Shown here in pieces: positions 51,184-62,109 of a stretch of DNA of 64,000 nt (position 1 is its first letter; the number at the start of each line of letters is the position of its first letter). Source of the stretch: Catenaria anguillulae PL171. Its lineage: Eukaryota > Blastocladiomycota > Blastocladiomycetes > Blastocladiales > Catenariaceae. The notes under the pieces are model-generated. The model saw only the letters and a program-made list of their open reading frames with translations. It was not told the DNA's origin and did no database searches. The stretch is taken from assembly GCA_002102555.1 (NCBI GenBank), contig MCFL01000030.1, positions 248,001 to 312,000 on the forward strand. The letters are read 5' to 3'. A program made the position numbers and the translations under genes.

Positions 51184-53054
51184 CTAAACATGATCTTGCG
51201 TCAGTCGCAGCACTGGAAAGCGCAGAAAAAGAAACGGAGCACATACGGTCAATTGCCGACTGCGACCTGGAGTAAAATTGGGAATCCCAATGGCCTCAAA
51301 AGCATAGGTATTCGAGTCGCCCGCACGAACAGGAATGGAAATCTCGTCTTTGCAACTCGAGGCGTCAATGAGGCTGATTGAGGACAAGTCAACCTCATGT
51401 GGAAGGATTGGAGGGCAGTGCGGTAGAGTGGCCGTGCTCCATGCTGGTGTAAGAAACGTTTGGGGCAAGAGAAGATGCATTTGTGAGCGACTTAACAGCA
51501 ATAAAGCAGGAAAACAGTGTGTACATGGAAACATCAGCGTGAGAAGAGGGTGGTCGAGAGTGTTAGACTCTGGCTTGGTCATTGCAAAGGCCATGTTTGC
51601 AATGGACTTTGTCGGAACATCACTTGTGGTGTACTCGAACTCGGTAGCCGAAAATTGGCGTTCGAAACGTAGGTCTGCTTGACGCCAGGACGAGCGAATG
51701 AAGAAGGCTTGCGCCTTGAAATCCGACGCTTTGCAGCAACGAACGAATTCACGCAACACATTTTCGGACAGTGTTGACGACCCGGACAGTAAATGGGTCG
51801 CAAGCGGAGGACAGGGGGCTCTGAGGTACTCTATGTCGGGGCGTGCATCGAGTATCTGCTCACAAAGCGTGTTCCACCGGCTACTCAGCTTTGTCACGTA
51901 AATGTTGTCGAGCGTGAGGCATTGCACGCGGGGTGCGGTAAGCGCAAAGGCCGGCACGAGCGGGCAGCCGTGGATATCGGCATCGACGGTGTGGAAGACA
52001 AGGTGATCAAGGTCGGCCGGGGTCTTGCCGCCGCTCTTGCGGACCACAACCTCCTCCTCGTCGCGGGCTTACGCAAACTTGAACGCACCACCTTGACACG
52101 CGACTGGGTAAACGTTCCGCGGCCACTCCGCAGGCCCACTTTGGCGAATCATCCACACTCAAACCCTCGACCTGTACGAAGACATTGACCGGCGCTTTGC
52201 TTGGCACGACCACCGGGGAGCCAAGGTCTGAATCGGCCGTCGACTGGAACTTGGTCTCCTTGTCAAACTCGACGTGATAAACCTACCCCATCGCACCATT
52301 CGCATTGCCCGCCAAGACGCCCTGATTGGCCGTGATCCGCACCGGCATGCCCTTGAACAAGTGCAAGACTGCCGAGATATCCGCCGTCTTCTTGCTGTCG
52401 AGCCGCCGAACTTGCGCGAGCACGTCTTCATCGAACTGCTGCCGCTCGTAGCGGCACTGGCCGGGCAACGGCTTGCTCTTGCGCACACTGTCGGCCACGA
52501 TTCGGAACATCTGCGTACCCTTCTCGGCCGCCTCCTCGCCTGCCAATCTCAAGAACTCGAGGTTGTACCGATGACGCTCCTCGTTTTCGGATGTGATGAC
52601 CAACGGCCGTCCTTGATTTGCGCTCTCTGACCTCGACCGCTCGAGCTCCGTGCAACTTGCCAACAGGTCCAACGACTCTTGCGAGAACTTTTCCATCGTT
52701 CGCAACTCCGTCATGATACGACCGTATGGCGAGTCCGACGAAACCCGATGTCCTTCAACTAACTGGACGACGTGATCGATGTCTCAATACAGTTCTGCGC
52801 CTTTATCGCACGCCGCCCGGCTAGCCTCGCTCCTGGTGCTCGTCTTGCCCGCCCGCTCGTCAGCTGCTGCATTCCGTCGCCCGTGGATCAACGGATCGCC
52901 CGAAACTGGTTCCAACTGGAAGGGGTCGCCAGTCAGAATGACAATATTCCCGCCGAAAGGAGAGTCGCCTGAAGCGAATCGGCGGAGACTTGAGTGGGTG
53001 CCTGTTGAGCGTTGTGTGAGTGTTGTGAGTATTGGCCAATGTGCCGATGCAATG

Positions 53055-53110
<56 letters not shown>

Positions 53111-53560
53111 AATATTTGCCCATACTCATCATTCCGTACTCGGCAATCATCACAGCAAAGACCGACTCCCAGGCATCCCGCTCGTCCTTGAGCTTGTTGG
53201 CGTCCATTGTTGACTGCTTGCCTGAAATCACATCCAACTTGAGCGCGCTATGCATTGTACGCCCACGGACGCTAATAGCCGCAATGCCCGTCGTCGCCAT
53301 GACCTTCAAGGCCTGCTTGCGGTTCCACTTGTTGCAAAAATCCGCAACAGCATGCACGACCCGCGACTTGCCCGTCCCACCCTCACTCGCCAGTGACAAT
53401 GTTTGGTTTGTTGCACTTGGCTGCGGGAAACTCGGCGTGCACTCGAGTTGTCACGATCCATTAGCACGTCGACAAAGGTGTCATGTCCTGGCTTGAGCTC
53501 GAGCATGGTGGTGCGGGCAGGCTGGTCGATCTTGACATGTAGGGCAATCAAAAGCATCTC
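51184..53560 (-). pseudogene. decayed PIF1-family helicase (Helitron-like or domestic)
   Basis: On the minus strand, helicase motifs appear in order but in several frames: Walker A SEGGTGKSRVVHAVADFCNK (about 53395-53340), ATTGIAAISVRGRTMHSAL, a Walker B-like VMIAEYGMM in which the expected Asp is Ala, then a T55 tract, FGGNIVILTGDPFQLEPVSG (about 52960-52900), a TGA stop near 52783 where Trp is expected, GHRVSSDSPYGRIMTELR, MPVRITANQGVLAGNANGAM, and motif VI-like PLVPAFALTAPRVQCLTLDN (about 51965-51900). The order and spacing match PIF1 helicases, including those in Helitron transposons. No Rep endonuclease domain is visible, so the Helitron origin is open. The part from 51184 to 51850 reads as an open frame of unknown nature after motif VI. 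Confidence 0.7.
53055..53109. repeat. A55 homopolymer inside helicase relic
   Basis: 55 uninterrupted A on the plus strand, flanked by CAATG and CAATA. It breaks the helicase between Walker B and the FGG motif; its length is probably unstable. Confidence 0.95.
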
Positions 53561-54157
53561 GCGCTGGTCGACCTACTTGAGTGGAGTGGGCTCGGAGGAG
53601 GACGTTTGCAGTTGTTGATGGTTTTGCGTGATTCGGTGAGAACGCTGCGACCCGCCGAACCCACAGTAGGTTTGGCTGAGTATACTAGGGCGAATGGTGT
53701 GGCATGGAGCTTGCTTGGCGAGGAGTCGTTTTCGGGATCATCACTGCAACGGGTTTGGCATGCAAGTGGCATACTGAGCATGCATAAGTATGTCCTTCCA
53801 GAGGGATGCTTGTCTTCGTCATCGGTTGATGGAGTCAGTATGTTAAATTCCCATTAAATACAACCCAACAACCTAACAGCATGTCATCACGTGCAAGGGG
53901 CGTTGCCAACGATGTCGACTGTATCATACGTCTGTCCAATCCAATTCTCAACTCAATGCACTGTGACATGTGAAATGGCACACAGCAGCGCCGGCGTCGT
54001 CCCATTGTCGAGCAATTGATTTTATATCATTCGCGATCCATGGGATTCACGGTCACCCTCATCGCCTGACCGCACGGCACTCCCCGCCACACTTATCCGC
54101 GTCATCCACCCTCCAATCCTAGTACAGCCGTGGCACCCTCATCGTCTGCCGAAAACC
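53561..54157. other. intergenic before CorA-type gene
   Basis: May include the decayed N-terminal part of the helicase at its left edge; otherwise no coding signal. Confidence 0.35.
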
Positions 54158-56024
54158 ATGTCGTCCCAGTCTTCGTCGCCGGCCCACACATCGCCCACGT
54201 CGCCGCTCGCCCTTGGCGCCACCGACCCGCGGTCCGCGAGCATGTTCCCAGACGACCTGAGCGCCGCGCTGCCACTCCTCTCCGTTGGAAACGGCAACAG
54301 TAACCCGGTCACTGGATCGGCCTTGTCTGCTCGCTCAGCGTCTCCTGATCTCTCGTCGTCCAACCCGCCGTCTCCCCAATTCGGCGCCACCATTTCGCCT
54401 ACTCAACCGCCTGCTGTCGCTGGCCAACTGCCCCTCCAGCACCCACTCCACTCGTCACGCACAACCCTGGTTTCTTCGCATCCGCTTTCGCGCTCGGCTG
54501 TTCCTTCAGCCACATTGTCGCCCAAGACGCCGTCATCCTCTGCGGCTCCCAAAGTCGACTTTGCCCTGCTCGGATCGCTCCTGTCCGTCAACTCTTCAGA
54601 CCACGATGCCGAGCAACTGGCCCGCTCGCTACTGGGCGACGACAACAACAACTCGTCTCGGGCGGCCGTCATGGCCAGCAAAGCTGCCGCGCTGCGCAAG
54701 TCGTACGACCCACACGCACGCTTCACCTACTTTTCAGCATCTCGGGGCTTATTGCAGGGCAATTCGCTTGCCATGGTGGCCACCGACATGCTCGGCAGAT
54801 TCAAACCGAGTACCAGTTCGGGTGCTGGATCGCCCACCCCATCATCGACCATGGCAGCCCCGCCCGCAGTTGCTGTGGAACCGTTTTGGCTCGACGTGCA
54901 ATGCCCATCCGCCGTCGACTTGGCTTTGCTCACGCGCATCTTTGCCATTCACCCGCTCACAGTCGAGGACGTGACGACCGACGAGGCTCGTGAAAAGTCG
55001 GAGGTGTACGACCACTACCTGTTTGTTTGCCTACGCACGCTCGCCGATGATGCCGACGATGTGGACGGGCTCAAGCTCAAGGAATCGTTTTACTATGTCC
55101 TCCTCTTCAAGGACTGCGTGCTCACGGTGCGCCATGAGCCCTTGAGGCACGCCTACAATGTGGCGCTCCGCCTCGTAACTGGGTCGGGTTTGTCGGCGAC
55201 GAGTGCGGCCATGGGCGACGAGGATGTGGAGGGCGGCGAGGTGCTGGCACCCGATTGGGTCGTGTACACGCTCGTGGACGATATCATTGATTCGATGCGC
55301 CCAGTCATTCAGGGGCTCGAGTTTGATGCCGATGGGATTGACGATTTGGCGCAGATCCTGAAATGGAATGAGCAGGCGGATTTGTTGCAGCGGTTGAGGC
55401 GGGCCAGCAAGAAGGTGACTCAGGTACGTGCACGTTTGAATTCAACGCCGCCCAATCATCCTTTTCGCCATGTACTCACTCACCTGTATTCTTCTTACAG
55501 CTCATTCGTCTGCTTCACTTCAAAGAAGAGGTCGTCAAGTCCCTCTCGAACCGGTCCGCAAGCTACATCCAACCCTCCACTACTGTCTACTTGCGCGACA
55601 TTTTCGACCACATTGTGACCTTGCAACACTCGCTGGCCATCATCAAGGACACGCTGCACACGGCGCACACGGGCTACCACTCGCAGCTGTCGGTGGCCAT
55701 GTCGCAACTGTCCAACAACATGAATGCCAGCATGAAGCGCATTTCCGTGATTGGTGCCGCATTTGTGCCCATCACGGCCGTCACGGGTTGCTTTGGTATG
55801 AATGTGCCGGTACCGTGGGGTGTCTCGAACGCAGAGGATTCCGGTACGTTTGTTGCATGTTGTGATTCATTTCAGTGTTGAGCATTGTCTCACCAGTCTC
55901 TCTTTTCATCTTGCATCTAGTTTTGACATGGTTCTTTTTGATTATTGGAGTCACCATTGTGGTGTCAGTCGGCGCCATCGGATACCTTGAGTATGCCCAG
56001 CATCGCCGGCTCAAGCGCATGTAA
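54158..56024 (+). CDS. CorA-type magnesium transporter (Alr1/Mnr2 family)
   Basis: Pentameric Mg2+ channel. Three exons, 54158-55423, 55501-55843 and 55921-56024 (introns GTACGT...TACAG and GTACGT...TCTAG), give 570 residues. The N-terminal 180 residues are Ser/Pro-rich. The cytosolic domain has PFWLDVQCPSAVDLALLTRI, then FAIHPLTVEDVTTDEAREKS, EVYDHYLFVCLR, FKDCVLTVRHEPL and a long helix pair (STTVYLRDIFDHIVTLQHSL). TM1 (VIGAAFVPITAVTGCF) runs into the GMN selectivity motif, GMNVPVPW, and TM2 is LTWFFLIIGVTIVVSVGAIG followed by a basic end, HRRLKRM. The fungal proteins sit in the plasma or vacuolar membrane; which applies here is not visible. Confidence 0.9.
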
Positions 56025-56447
56025 TTCCTTGTCTCAACCTCGTAGGGTGCTCGTGCATCAAGATAAACATCCTCCCTTTGCTCATCTCCTCTTGTCCATA
56101 TTCCCACACACTTTGTTTTCCCCCGGCTCACTGATTGATTCATCCTCTTGCACTGGCTACACCGGCTCTCAAGAAACCATATAATAGATTTCATCAAATA
56201 CACTTCTTTTTTTTCTCTCATTTGGGTGCCACCAACCTCGCGGCCGCCCCACTACATATTAATATGTTGAAAAGAGAATGGCGAAAAGAGACGTTAACAA
56301 AACAGACATGGCAACAAAATGACCCATCAACCGAAGAACAACAACAAAAAAAGACTGACACTACCCAAATCGGTGAATATGTGCACTGTAAAGGGGGGTA
56401 ACGTAAGAAAACAACAAAAACTCGTTAACGACATCACAAGGGAGGCA
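56025..56447. other. convergent 3' region
   Basis: AT-richer 3' flanks of two convergent genes; no coding signal. Confidence 0.45.
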
Positions 56448-59240
56448 TCACGACCCGCCTCCATTTGCTGCAGCAGCAGCCGCTGCACTGCTATTGGCGC
56501 TTGCATCCTTGTTACCGCCCCTTCGCTTCTTGCCCCGTACACTGGCATCCATCTCCTCAATCTCGGCGCGCAACCTGCGATTCTGCAACCGCAGCTGATG
56601 CAACTCATACTGCCAACTGGTGCATCTGACAGGCGACAGGACATCAAACAAATCGTCGGTATCCTCCACCACCTCGTTGGCCGCAAACGCTTGCAACCCC
56701 TGCGCCACCTGCCTTGCATCCACCACATCGGTACACCGATGCAACGCAAATCGCACATCGCCCGCGGTCGCAGAATTCCCCGGAACAAACGCCGACATGA
56801 CCTGCAAGTACTCGCCCTTCTTGTTCTTGATCCTGTGCGGCAACGTGACCACGTTGGCCTGGCGGACCAAGTCGAGCGCGCGGCGTAACTGGGCCAGGTC
56901 GTCAATGTGCACGAGATCCAGCAAGCTCTTGCCCACAAGTTCCGTGGCCGTAAACCCAACCAGCGCCTGGGCGTCTGTTGACACGTGCAAAAACAAGCCC
57001 TCAAGCGCCAGCTTGGCCCACATGTCGACATCGTTAACGCCGCCCGCACGCACAATGTCGTTGCGATGCACGCGCACCACGGGCTTTTCACGGCCCGTCA
57101 GCACCACAAACTTTTTGCCTTTGGCCTTTTCGCCCTGCGTGCACTTGCCCGACACTTCCATCCACATGTACCCCGAGTTTTTCCTGCGAATGCGATACAC
57201 CATGTTGACCGGATGCACGCCGTTGCTCGACTCCTTGAGCTCGCGCATCACGCTGACGAGATCGCCCGGATGGCAAAACTCGGACAAGGACCGGCCCACG
57301 AGCTCGGCCTCGGAGTACTCGAGAACGCGCTGGCAGTCTTGCGACACGTACAAGAGCACGCCACGCAGCGACAGCACGTGAATGAAATCGACCTGGTCGA
57401 CGAGCGCCCGGTAAAACAAGTTTGCGGCTTCGGTCGGGTCGCGCACACCCACCAGATCCGTCACGTCCATGGCGAAATGGCCCGTCAGCGTCGTAGATTG
57501 GCCCTCGACGCCACCGCCCGTTGGGCCTCCCGTGGCGGCCGCGTTGTTGGCGGCGTTGGTGGCGGCCGCCGACGAGGTCGATGACGGACCACCGCCTGGC
57601 GACACAAGGTCCGAGCCGAGAGCCGCGGCCGACCGCGCGGCAAGCGGGTACGCGGGCGGGCCAGATTGGCTTGGGAACGAGCCCGCAGGATCCATTCCGA
57701 GATCATCCATGGTCACGTCCATGTCGCCCATGCCAGCAAACCCGGCCGCCGCCGCTGATGAGGATGATGAGGAGGGCGCCGCAATGCCTCGGCGATTTTG
57801 CTGCTGAAGATGCGCCGGGGCAAACGGAATCAGACCCGTGCCACGGTCGTCGTTGGCGGCGCCGACACCCACCATCCTGGGCACGGCCACGGGCGCCTCG
57901 GCCACTTGGTAGTTGACCACATAGGTCCCATCGCGCATGCGCTGCATGATGGCATTGGGCTGCTCGACGAGATCCACTTGAAACCCAACAAAGTACGACA
58001 CCTCGTCGTCGCGCTCCCACGAGATTGGGATGATGGTAATGAGATTGATAAATGGCTCGCCACCCTTCCGGTAATTGATGAGGGTGAACTGACACTCGCG
58101 CTTGGCCATGAGCTCGGTCTTGAGCTGCGCTACGGTTGCATTGTCCGTATACCTGCGGTGCGACCCTTCGTTGACGAGCCCGTCGGGCGATTGCAAAAAC
58201 CGGCAGTTGCGGCCCACGCAGTCGGCAGACGAATACCCGGTCAGCCTCTCAAAGGTTTCTGAAACGTACAAGATGGGCTGGTCGGGCTTGCGTGCGTCCG
58301 ACACGACAAATGAGCACGACATGTCGACCGGCCCGATCGACACTTGTGGGTTGGCGCGTGTGGCGACTTTGGCCAGCACGCCCATGATGTCAAACCCAGT
58401 GGCAGAGTAAAGCCCCGGGACGGTTGTGCGCGGGTTGGGGGCACCGGGAGGTACCGCCGGTGGCGACAATGCGCGCTGGTGTGCGAGGGCTCCACCCCCC
58501 GATAGAGGCGCGCGTGTGCGCGAAGCGGATGAGGGCGGCAGGTTGGCCACGGGCGGAAGCGAATGTGGGATAGCCGGTGGTGGTGCGCGCGAAGACGACT
58601 GTTGTGGGAGAAAGCCCGCAGCGGCAGCAGCAGCCATGGCCATGTCTTGCTGTTGCTGTTGTTGCATGCGCGGATCAGCTCCGCCGGCCGCGGCGGCCCA
58701 TATTGCGGACGAGTTTGGGCTTGGGCCTAGCATGCCGTCAAATGCAGATGGGTCGGATGCGGCCGCCGCGGCAGCAGCAGCAGCCGCAGCAGCAGCGGCG
58801 GCTCGTCTTGATTGGGGCTGTTGTTGGTGAGGGCCGCCAAGGCCTCGCATGTACATTGCTGGGTGAGGCACACCAACGCCGCCCATGCCAGCACCATTCA
58901 TGGGTCCCAGGGGAGTCATACCGGGCATTCCGAGGCCCATGCCCATGCCGACTTGGCCCATGCTAAGGGCCGAAGACGGGTCGAGCGGCGATGTGGGCGA
59001 AAGCTGCTGTTGTTGCTGGTGCTGTTGGAAGAGCGGGTTGCCATTGGGATTGATGCTGGCGTTGGCAGTGCGGCTCGTCGCACTTGCGTTTCCGTGTTGG
59101 CCTTGGCCTTGGCCTTGGATGCCTGGGGCACTGGTTCCAGGCGGAGGGGGCGGCGAGGCGAGAAACTCGAGGTCCCAGGGCTCAATGTCCATGTCGGCAT
59201 TCTGCGCCAAGAGCAGGGCCGGGTCGTACGCAGAGTCCAT
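56448..59240 (-). CDS. WC-1: White Collar-1-like blue-light photoreceptor (LOV-PAS-PAS) without zinc finger
   Basis: Single exon, 930 residues. The N-terminal 290 residues are rich in Gln, Ala and Pro, with poly-Q and poly-A tracts. The LOV domain (about 300-425) has SSADCVGRNCRFLQSPDG, with the flavin-adduct Cys near residue 344, then LINYRKGGEPFINLITIIPI and YFVGFQVDL. A second PAS lies at about 605-715 (FIHVLSLRGVLLYVSQDCQR) and a third at about 740-850 (LFLHVSTDAQALVGFTATEL, VHIDDLAQLRRAL). The C terminus keeps the fungal WC-1 stretch CTSWQYELHQLRLQNRRLR and a basic KKRRGG patch, then poly-Ala. The GATA-type C-x2-C zinc finger of Neurospora WC-1 is absent, as reported for basidiomycete WC-1 proteins. 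It should partner WC-2 in light-driven transcription; DNA binding would then come from WC-2. Confidence 0.9.
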   Translation of the reverse strand: MDSAYDPALLLAQNADMDIEPWDLEFLASPPPPPGTSAPGIQGQGQGQHGNASATSRTANASINPNGNPLFQQHQQQQQLSPTSPLDPSSALSMGQVGMGMGLGMPGMTPLGPMNGAGMGGVGVPHPAMYMRGLGGPHQQQPQSRRAAAAAAAAAAAAAAASDPSAFDGMLGPSPNSSAIWAAAAGGADPRMQQQQQQDMAMAAAAAAGFLPQQSSSRAPPPAIPHSLPPVANLPPSSASRTRAPLSGGGALAHQRALSPPAVPPGAPNPRTTVPGLYSATGFDIMGVLAKVATRANPQVSIGPVDMSCSFVVSDARKPDQPILYVSETFERLTGYSSADCVGRNCRFLQSPDGLVNEGSHRRYTDNATVAQLKTELMAKRECQFTLINYRKGGEPFINLITIIPISWERDDEVSYFVGFQVDLVEQPNAIMQRMRDGTYVVNYQVAEAPVAVPRMVGVGAANDDRGTGLIPFAPAHLQQQNRRGIAAPSSSSSSAAAAGFAGMGDMDVTMDDLGMDPAGSFPSQSGPPAYPLAARSAAALGSDLVSPGGGPSSTSSAAATNAANNAAATGGPTGGGVEGQSTTLTGHFAMDVTDLVGVRDPTEAANLFYRALVDQVDFIHVLSLRGVLLYVSQDCQRVLEYSEAELVGRSLSEFCHPGDLVSVMRELKESSNGVHPVNMVYRIRRKNSGYMWMEVSGKCTQGEKAKGKKFVVLTGREKPVVRVHRNDIVRAGGVNDVDMWAKLALEGLFLHVSTDAQALVGFTATELVGKSLLDLVHIDDLAQLRRALDLVRQANVVTLPHRIKNKKGEYLQVMSAFVPGNSATAGDVRFALHRCTDVVDARQVAQGLQAFAANEVVEDTDDLFDVLSPVRCTSWQYELHQLRLQNRRLRAEIEEMDASVRGKKRRGGNKDASANSSAAAAAAANGGGS

Positions 59241-60048
59241 GATGTCAAGTCGCTAATTGCATGCAGTTCTCATGGAAATTTCAGTGTAGTCGATTTGGTT
59301 CAAGTCAATAGCCAGTACATTTACCGGAACTCTGCTGTGCTGCTGACCAAGGTTTGAGCAAGTGAAGTTTCGGTTGTTCACGCTCCAGGAATCACGATCC
59401 AGCCGTCACTCAGTCCGCGATCTGCGCGTGTGGCAGATGTGTCCATTGCCCTGACCAGGGGTACTCAGAGGATGGGGTGGGCGAGGTAAGGCGGAGTCGA
59501 CTGGCCAGGGCCGACTATGAGGAATGCCCGTTTGCGAAAAGGGCAGGGCGGCCGTCTAGAATCAATGGTTTATCCGCTGCTCGTCTGTCATGCATTGGTC
59601 GATGGTGGCCGCTTCCAACGTTGTTGGAAAACGCGTCGAGAACCTGGCGCCTGACCGAAAACAGTTGGAATCAGAGACAGCTTCCAAAGAATTTCTGCGG
59701 AGTGAGCAAGATCGTTTCGTTGGCCATGGTTGTTCTCGGGCTTTCGCAAGACACGACCAGCGCCGGGGGCTGCCTCACCCAACACACCACGACTTGCGCG
59801 GCCCTGGTCAGTGGTCTCTCTAAAATGTCATTGTATTTATCAAATGACGATGGAAATGGCAATGTCTTGCACCTGATTACGCACCCGCCTCCTCGCCTCC
59901 TCGCCTCCTCCCCATCATTCGCCAACCGACTCAGACCAAACCTGCCTCGCCAAACGTCTCGACTCTCGCGGGCGTATGACCCAAGCAATCTCGGCCCGCC
60001 CTTATCGACCAGCACCCAATCCACACCGTCCATATCCTCCTCATCATC
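59241..60048. other. intergenic upstream of WC-1-like gene
   Basis: No supported gene. The right end carries short frames leading into the broken gene at 60.05 kb. Confidence 0.35.
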
Positions 60049-61722
60049 ATGACGGCATCCTCATCCATGCCTGCCACCTCGATCATCATCGACGACCCTC
60101 TCCAACTGCTTGCTGCACATTTCGACCTCGCATGCCACATCCCAAAACTGGCCGAGTATCGATTGCCGCATGACGAGAACGCGAGCATGTTGGGTGATCT
60201 GCCACTGAACGAATCAGAGCTCTTTCGTCGAATGGACCACGAAGACGAGCATATTTATTCGAGCCTGCGACTGTGACCCAATCACTGCGCATGTGGTCGA
60301 GACAGCTCTGTTTGACGATTATCCAGAGGAAGTCGAGGAAGCGATTCGCAGCATGGATCTGGACCTCACCGTTGACAAACTTTAAGCTCGGATTGCCTCC
60401 CCTGGTTCGCGGTTGTTCAATTTCAAGGCAGCGACCGACCGTGACACTGACCAAACGCTGGCGATTTATGCACAGGTCAGTCGACCGTCGCTTCGTCCTT
60501 GACATCCGAGCCTGCACTTTCATATGACCAGTCGCCAGCGACATCGGGAGGCGATGTCCTAACTGTGGCTCAATCCCACAACTCTCCACCCTCGCTCAAG
60601 CGGTCTGCTCCCCACCCGCACGACTGGCAAAAGCGAACCCGCACTCAACCGCAAACCGCAGATGCTAAAGCCCTCGTATTCACAGCGGCATTCCAAAACC
60701 TTCCCCTTATTGACACTGTCCTTCGCGAAAACGACAAGTCCAAGCTCCACATCACCCCTGTGTACAATGCCCTTCAACTTGTCTTCAAATCGCTCGATTC
60801 GGCCCAGGTGGCTGACCTACAACAGCTCCTCGTGGATACATCGTGGTCCCCATCCATGTCAAGTACCTGGACGACATGACCAAGTTCAAGCACTTGAAGG
60901 CAGCATTGCGCAACATGCACTCTTTGATGGAGGACCACCTCCACGTTGATCAAGTGCAAGACCAAGCCTACTTTCAATGTGTGATTGACGCCGCCAACAT
61001 GCGCGCAGTCAAGCGGATGTGGATCCACCCAGGCCAAGCTCGGTATATACTCTCCACAAGTCTACCCACCATTTTCCCACATTACCTTGGCCTTTGTCGA
61101 GTCCGCGTTCGAGTACTAGTGGCACCCAAGCTCGTGGCAAGGTATTTACCCTGACATTGCCCAAATTGCTGGTACTGTGGACGTTGCTTATACATCTGAC
61201 ATTGGCACAGATTGGACCACACATGCATTGAATCGCGCAGGTTTCGCTCGCATCACGATTCCTCGCATGGCGTACTTGTCCAGGTTTCTCTTGTCTGCGG
61301 TGTACAAGCGTGTGCACAAATACAAGGCTCCAGATCATGAGGCATTTCGACTCATGGTGCTGTCAATGTCATTGGCCGGTAAAATGAGCTTGCTCAAGCC
61401 AGGGATTGGTTTGTGTAAAGATTCCGAGATTTCTGTGTTGACCGAAGGTGGACTGATGCGGTTTGTGATTGCATACTTGATATGGTTGGATTCGGCACTC
61501 ACAAAGGTTCTTGAGGCAAGTGGAGGGGACAAGAAGCTTGAGTACCCCTGCCCTGAGGCTCCAAGTTGCTTGCCCTCCAGTCAATTGCAAGAGCCAACAC
61601 TTGAAAGAAGCCAAGGCTGTCGTCCCATTCCAACCGCGCGGGCCATGCATTCTTCCGGATCTGGATCCACCGCACCAACTTGCAAACTACTACAACTGAG
61701 TCGAGTCGAGTTGAAAGCATGA
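60049..61722 (+). pseudogene. unrecognised gene, frame broken
   Basis: Starts MTASSSMPATSIIIDDPLQL. Coding-like segments continue in changing frames: TAHVVETALFDDYPEEVEEA (about 60280-60345), SRLFNFKAATDRDTDQTLAI (about 60400-60470, followed by a possible GTCAGT donor), NDKSKLHITPVYNALQLVFK (about 60740-60790), YLDDMTKFKHLKAALRNMHS (about 60860-60920), and a final long frame, 61177-61722, with GGLMRFVIAYLIWLDSAL. Some switches could be introns, others leave no room for one (for example at about 60272). No family is recognised; real introns rather than decay remain possible for part of it. Confidence 0.35.
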
Positions 61723-62109
61723 TGAGCAGGGAACAAGAGATGCCGCGGCCACCACCAATAAGACGATTGGGGAGAGCGCTGGGCCAAAAGGGGCATTAGA
61801 AATGGCACAGAAAACTGAAGCGAACATAACAAGGGCAAACAAGCAGAGGATACATAGGAATGATACAAGAAATGTGGAGGCGGAGCTTGGGAAAGCACGG
61901 GCAGGTCGGCCGGCTACCTGGGACAAGGAAAGACTGACGGATACGTGCGTCAGGTCGGAGGAGGAAGAGGGGAAAAGGGAGCAAGAAAAGATAGGGCAGG
62001 AATTGTGGACAGAACGAACGAAAGTTGGGCGAGTCATCAAAGAATGGTACAAACAGACAAGAATACAAAACAAGCAAATGACAGATCGGAACTCGCAGCT
62101 TAAGGTGCT
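61723..62109. other. convergent 3' region before FZO1
   Basis: Purine-rich plus strand; no coding signal. Confidence 0.4.

Noticed and set aside
53055-53109. A55 tract as a poly-A tail of a complete retrotransposon or processed gene
   Set aside because: Helicase homology continues on both sides and no inserted gene body was seen; only a 4-base direct match flanks it.
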